Assembly: GCA_024707225.1 (NCBI GenBank)
Contig: JANQAE010000002.1
Coordinates: 496,001 to 560,000, forward strand
Direction: 5' to 3'
Source: Dokdonella sp.
GTDB lineage: Bacteria > Pseudomonadota > Gammaproteobacteria > Xanthomonadales > Rhodanobacteraceae
DNA: 64,000 bases
A program made the position numbers and the translations under genes. Below the pieces are notes generated by a model. That model was not told the DNA's origin. It saw only the letters and a list, made by a program, of their open reading frames with translations, and ran no database searches. This document shows positions 63,211 through 64,000 of this stretch, in pieces. Positions within the stretch are counted from its first letter, which is position 1; every line of letters begins with the position of its first letter.

Positions 63211-64000
63211 TCAGTCGGCCGCCGCCGTGGCGGTTTGCAGCGCGATCTTGGCCATCGCGGAGGGCTCGGTCCGCGCCGGCGCGCGCGACAGCAGCGTCGG
63301 CAGGTCGAGCTTGTGCAACAGGCGCGGCTCGCCGATCCAGTGGCCCTGCGCATAGTCGACGCCGGCCGCACGCAGGGCCTGCACGCTGCCGAAGCTCTCG
63401 ACGTGCTCGCCGATCACCTGCAGGCCGAGCGAATGCGCCAGCTGGCTGATCGACACGATCATCTTGCGGTCCATGTCGCTGGTCGTCATCGCCTCGACGA
63501 AACTGCCGTCGATCTTGACGAAGTCGACGTCCAGATCGCGCAGATGACTGAACGACGAGAAGCCGATGCCGAAGTCGTCCAGTGCGAAGCGGCAGCCCAG
63601 CGCACGCATGCGCCCGATGAACCGGCGCGCCAGCCGCAGGCTGACCAGTTCGCTGGTCTCGGTGATCTCGATCATCAGCCGGCGCGGCGGCACGCCGGAT
63701 CCGACGATCGCCTCCTCGATCGCCTGCAGCGTCGGTGCATCGTCGAGCGTGATGCCGGACAGATTGACCGTGAAGGTCACCGGCACCTCGTCGGGCATCG
63801 GCAGCCGGGTCAGCTGCTCGAGCAGATGGCGGAACACCCAAAGGTCGAACCGCGGCATCAGGCCGACGCGTTCGGCCATCGGCACGAACACGCTCGGCGT
63901 GATCAGCTGGCCGCCCTTGCCGACCATGCGCGTCAGCACCTCGAACAGATACTCGCGGCCGGTGTTGGCCGAGCCGCCGTCGATGCGCCAGCCCTGGCGC
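63211..64000 (-). CDS. EAL-domain protein, N-terminal part outside the window
   Basis: Cyclic-di-GMP phosphodiesterase domain cut by the right edge; 262 residues visible. The signature is EVL instead of EAL (YLFEVLTRMVG), followed by PSVFVPMAERVGLM, the Asn in FTVNLSG, Glu in MIEITE, the Asp pair in FALDDFGIGFSSF, Lys in VKIDG and Glu in GEHVES. All metal- and substrate-binding positions seem kept, so activity is possible. Sensor or GGDEF parts would lie upstream, beyond 64000. Confidence 0.88.
   Translation of the reverse strand, partial: RQGWRIDGGSANTGREYLFEVLTRMVGKGGQLITPSVFVPMAERVGLMPRFDLWVFRHLLEQLTRLPMPDEVPVTFTVNLSGITLDDAPTLQAIEEAIVGSGVPPRRLMIEITETSELVSLRLARRFIGRMRALGCRFALDDFGIGFSSFSHLRDLDVDFVKIDGSFVEAMTTSDMDRKMIVSISQLAHSLGLQVIGEHVESFGSVQALRAAGVDYAQGHWIGEPRLLHKLDLPTLLSRAPARTEPSAMAKIALQTATAAAD

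Overview
The window is GC-rich throughout and reads as chromosome of a gammaproteobacterium of the order Lysobacterales (Xanthomonadales). My best guess is a Rhodanobacteraceae/Dokdonella-like genus. The reasons are a YerC-type TrpR homologue fused by overlap to hisG, an argS-SPOR pair, a biosynthetic arginine decarboxylase next to spermidine synthase, rsmG-parA-parB, and several secreted proteins ending in an IFxxxFE-type tail. This assignment comes from family recognition by eye, not from a search.

Layout. At 1-2770 the start of a histidine operon runs leftward (yerC-like regulator, hisG, hisD, hisC) behind a TrpR-type palindromic operator. At 2891-8708 a rightward accessory operon encodes an ECF-like sigma factor, a one-pass membrane protein resembling a zinc-less anti-sigma factor, a trypsin-like serine protease and a large exported TPR-CHAT (caspase-like) protease. 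Convergent to it (10801-8889) lie a lipoprotein with an Ig-like tail and a small cysteine protease resembling the protease domain of the Marasmius oreades agglutinin. Together these put three protease-like proteins of unrelated folds beside a sigma/anti-sigma pair, and I consider this the most novel part of the window. At 11-24 kb there are scattered metabolic and transport genes (AraC regulator, amino acid permease, glutamine amidotransferase, TonB-like protein, amidinotransferase, Tag glycosylase, EamA exporter, PLP lyase, PepN, a Gly/Tyr-rich lipoprotein). At 24-27 kb speE and speA diverge (agmatine/spermidine synthesis). At 27.8-30.7 kb two secreted PQQ-type sugar dehydrogenase paralogues follow a perfect CRP-type site. 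At 31-40 kb come a SPOR protein, argS, an HD-domain protein, radC, coaBC, an outer-membrane barrel and uvrD. At 40-43 kb a tRNA-Thr overlaps a LuxR-type regulator that is divergent from an M1 peptidase. At 43-51 kb are a LysM protein, a lipoprotein, queF and a complete RND efflux operon (OMF-MFP-permease). At 51-56 kb are mutM and a Gld-type ABC transporter. At 56-64 kb are a desaturase, rpmB-rpmG, a glycosyltransferase, a cupredoxin, parB-parA-rsmG, an SPFH-like stub and an EAL protein cut by the right edge.

Data quality. Five genes (hisG, the AraC regulator, the class I amidotransferase, pepN, argS) each carry exactly one apparent single-base indel that splits an otherwise full-length reading frame. 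argS is normally essential, so most of these are probably assembly or sequencing errors. They are annotated as genes spanning the shift. The protease/sigma cluster reads cleanly in frame.
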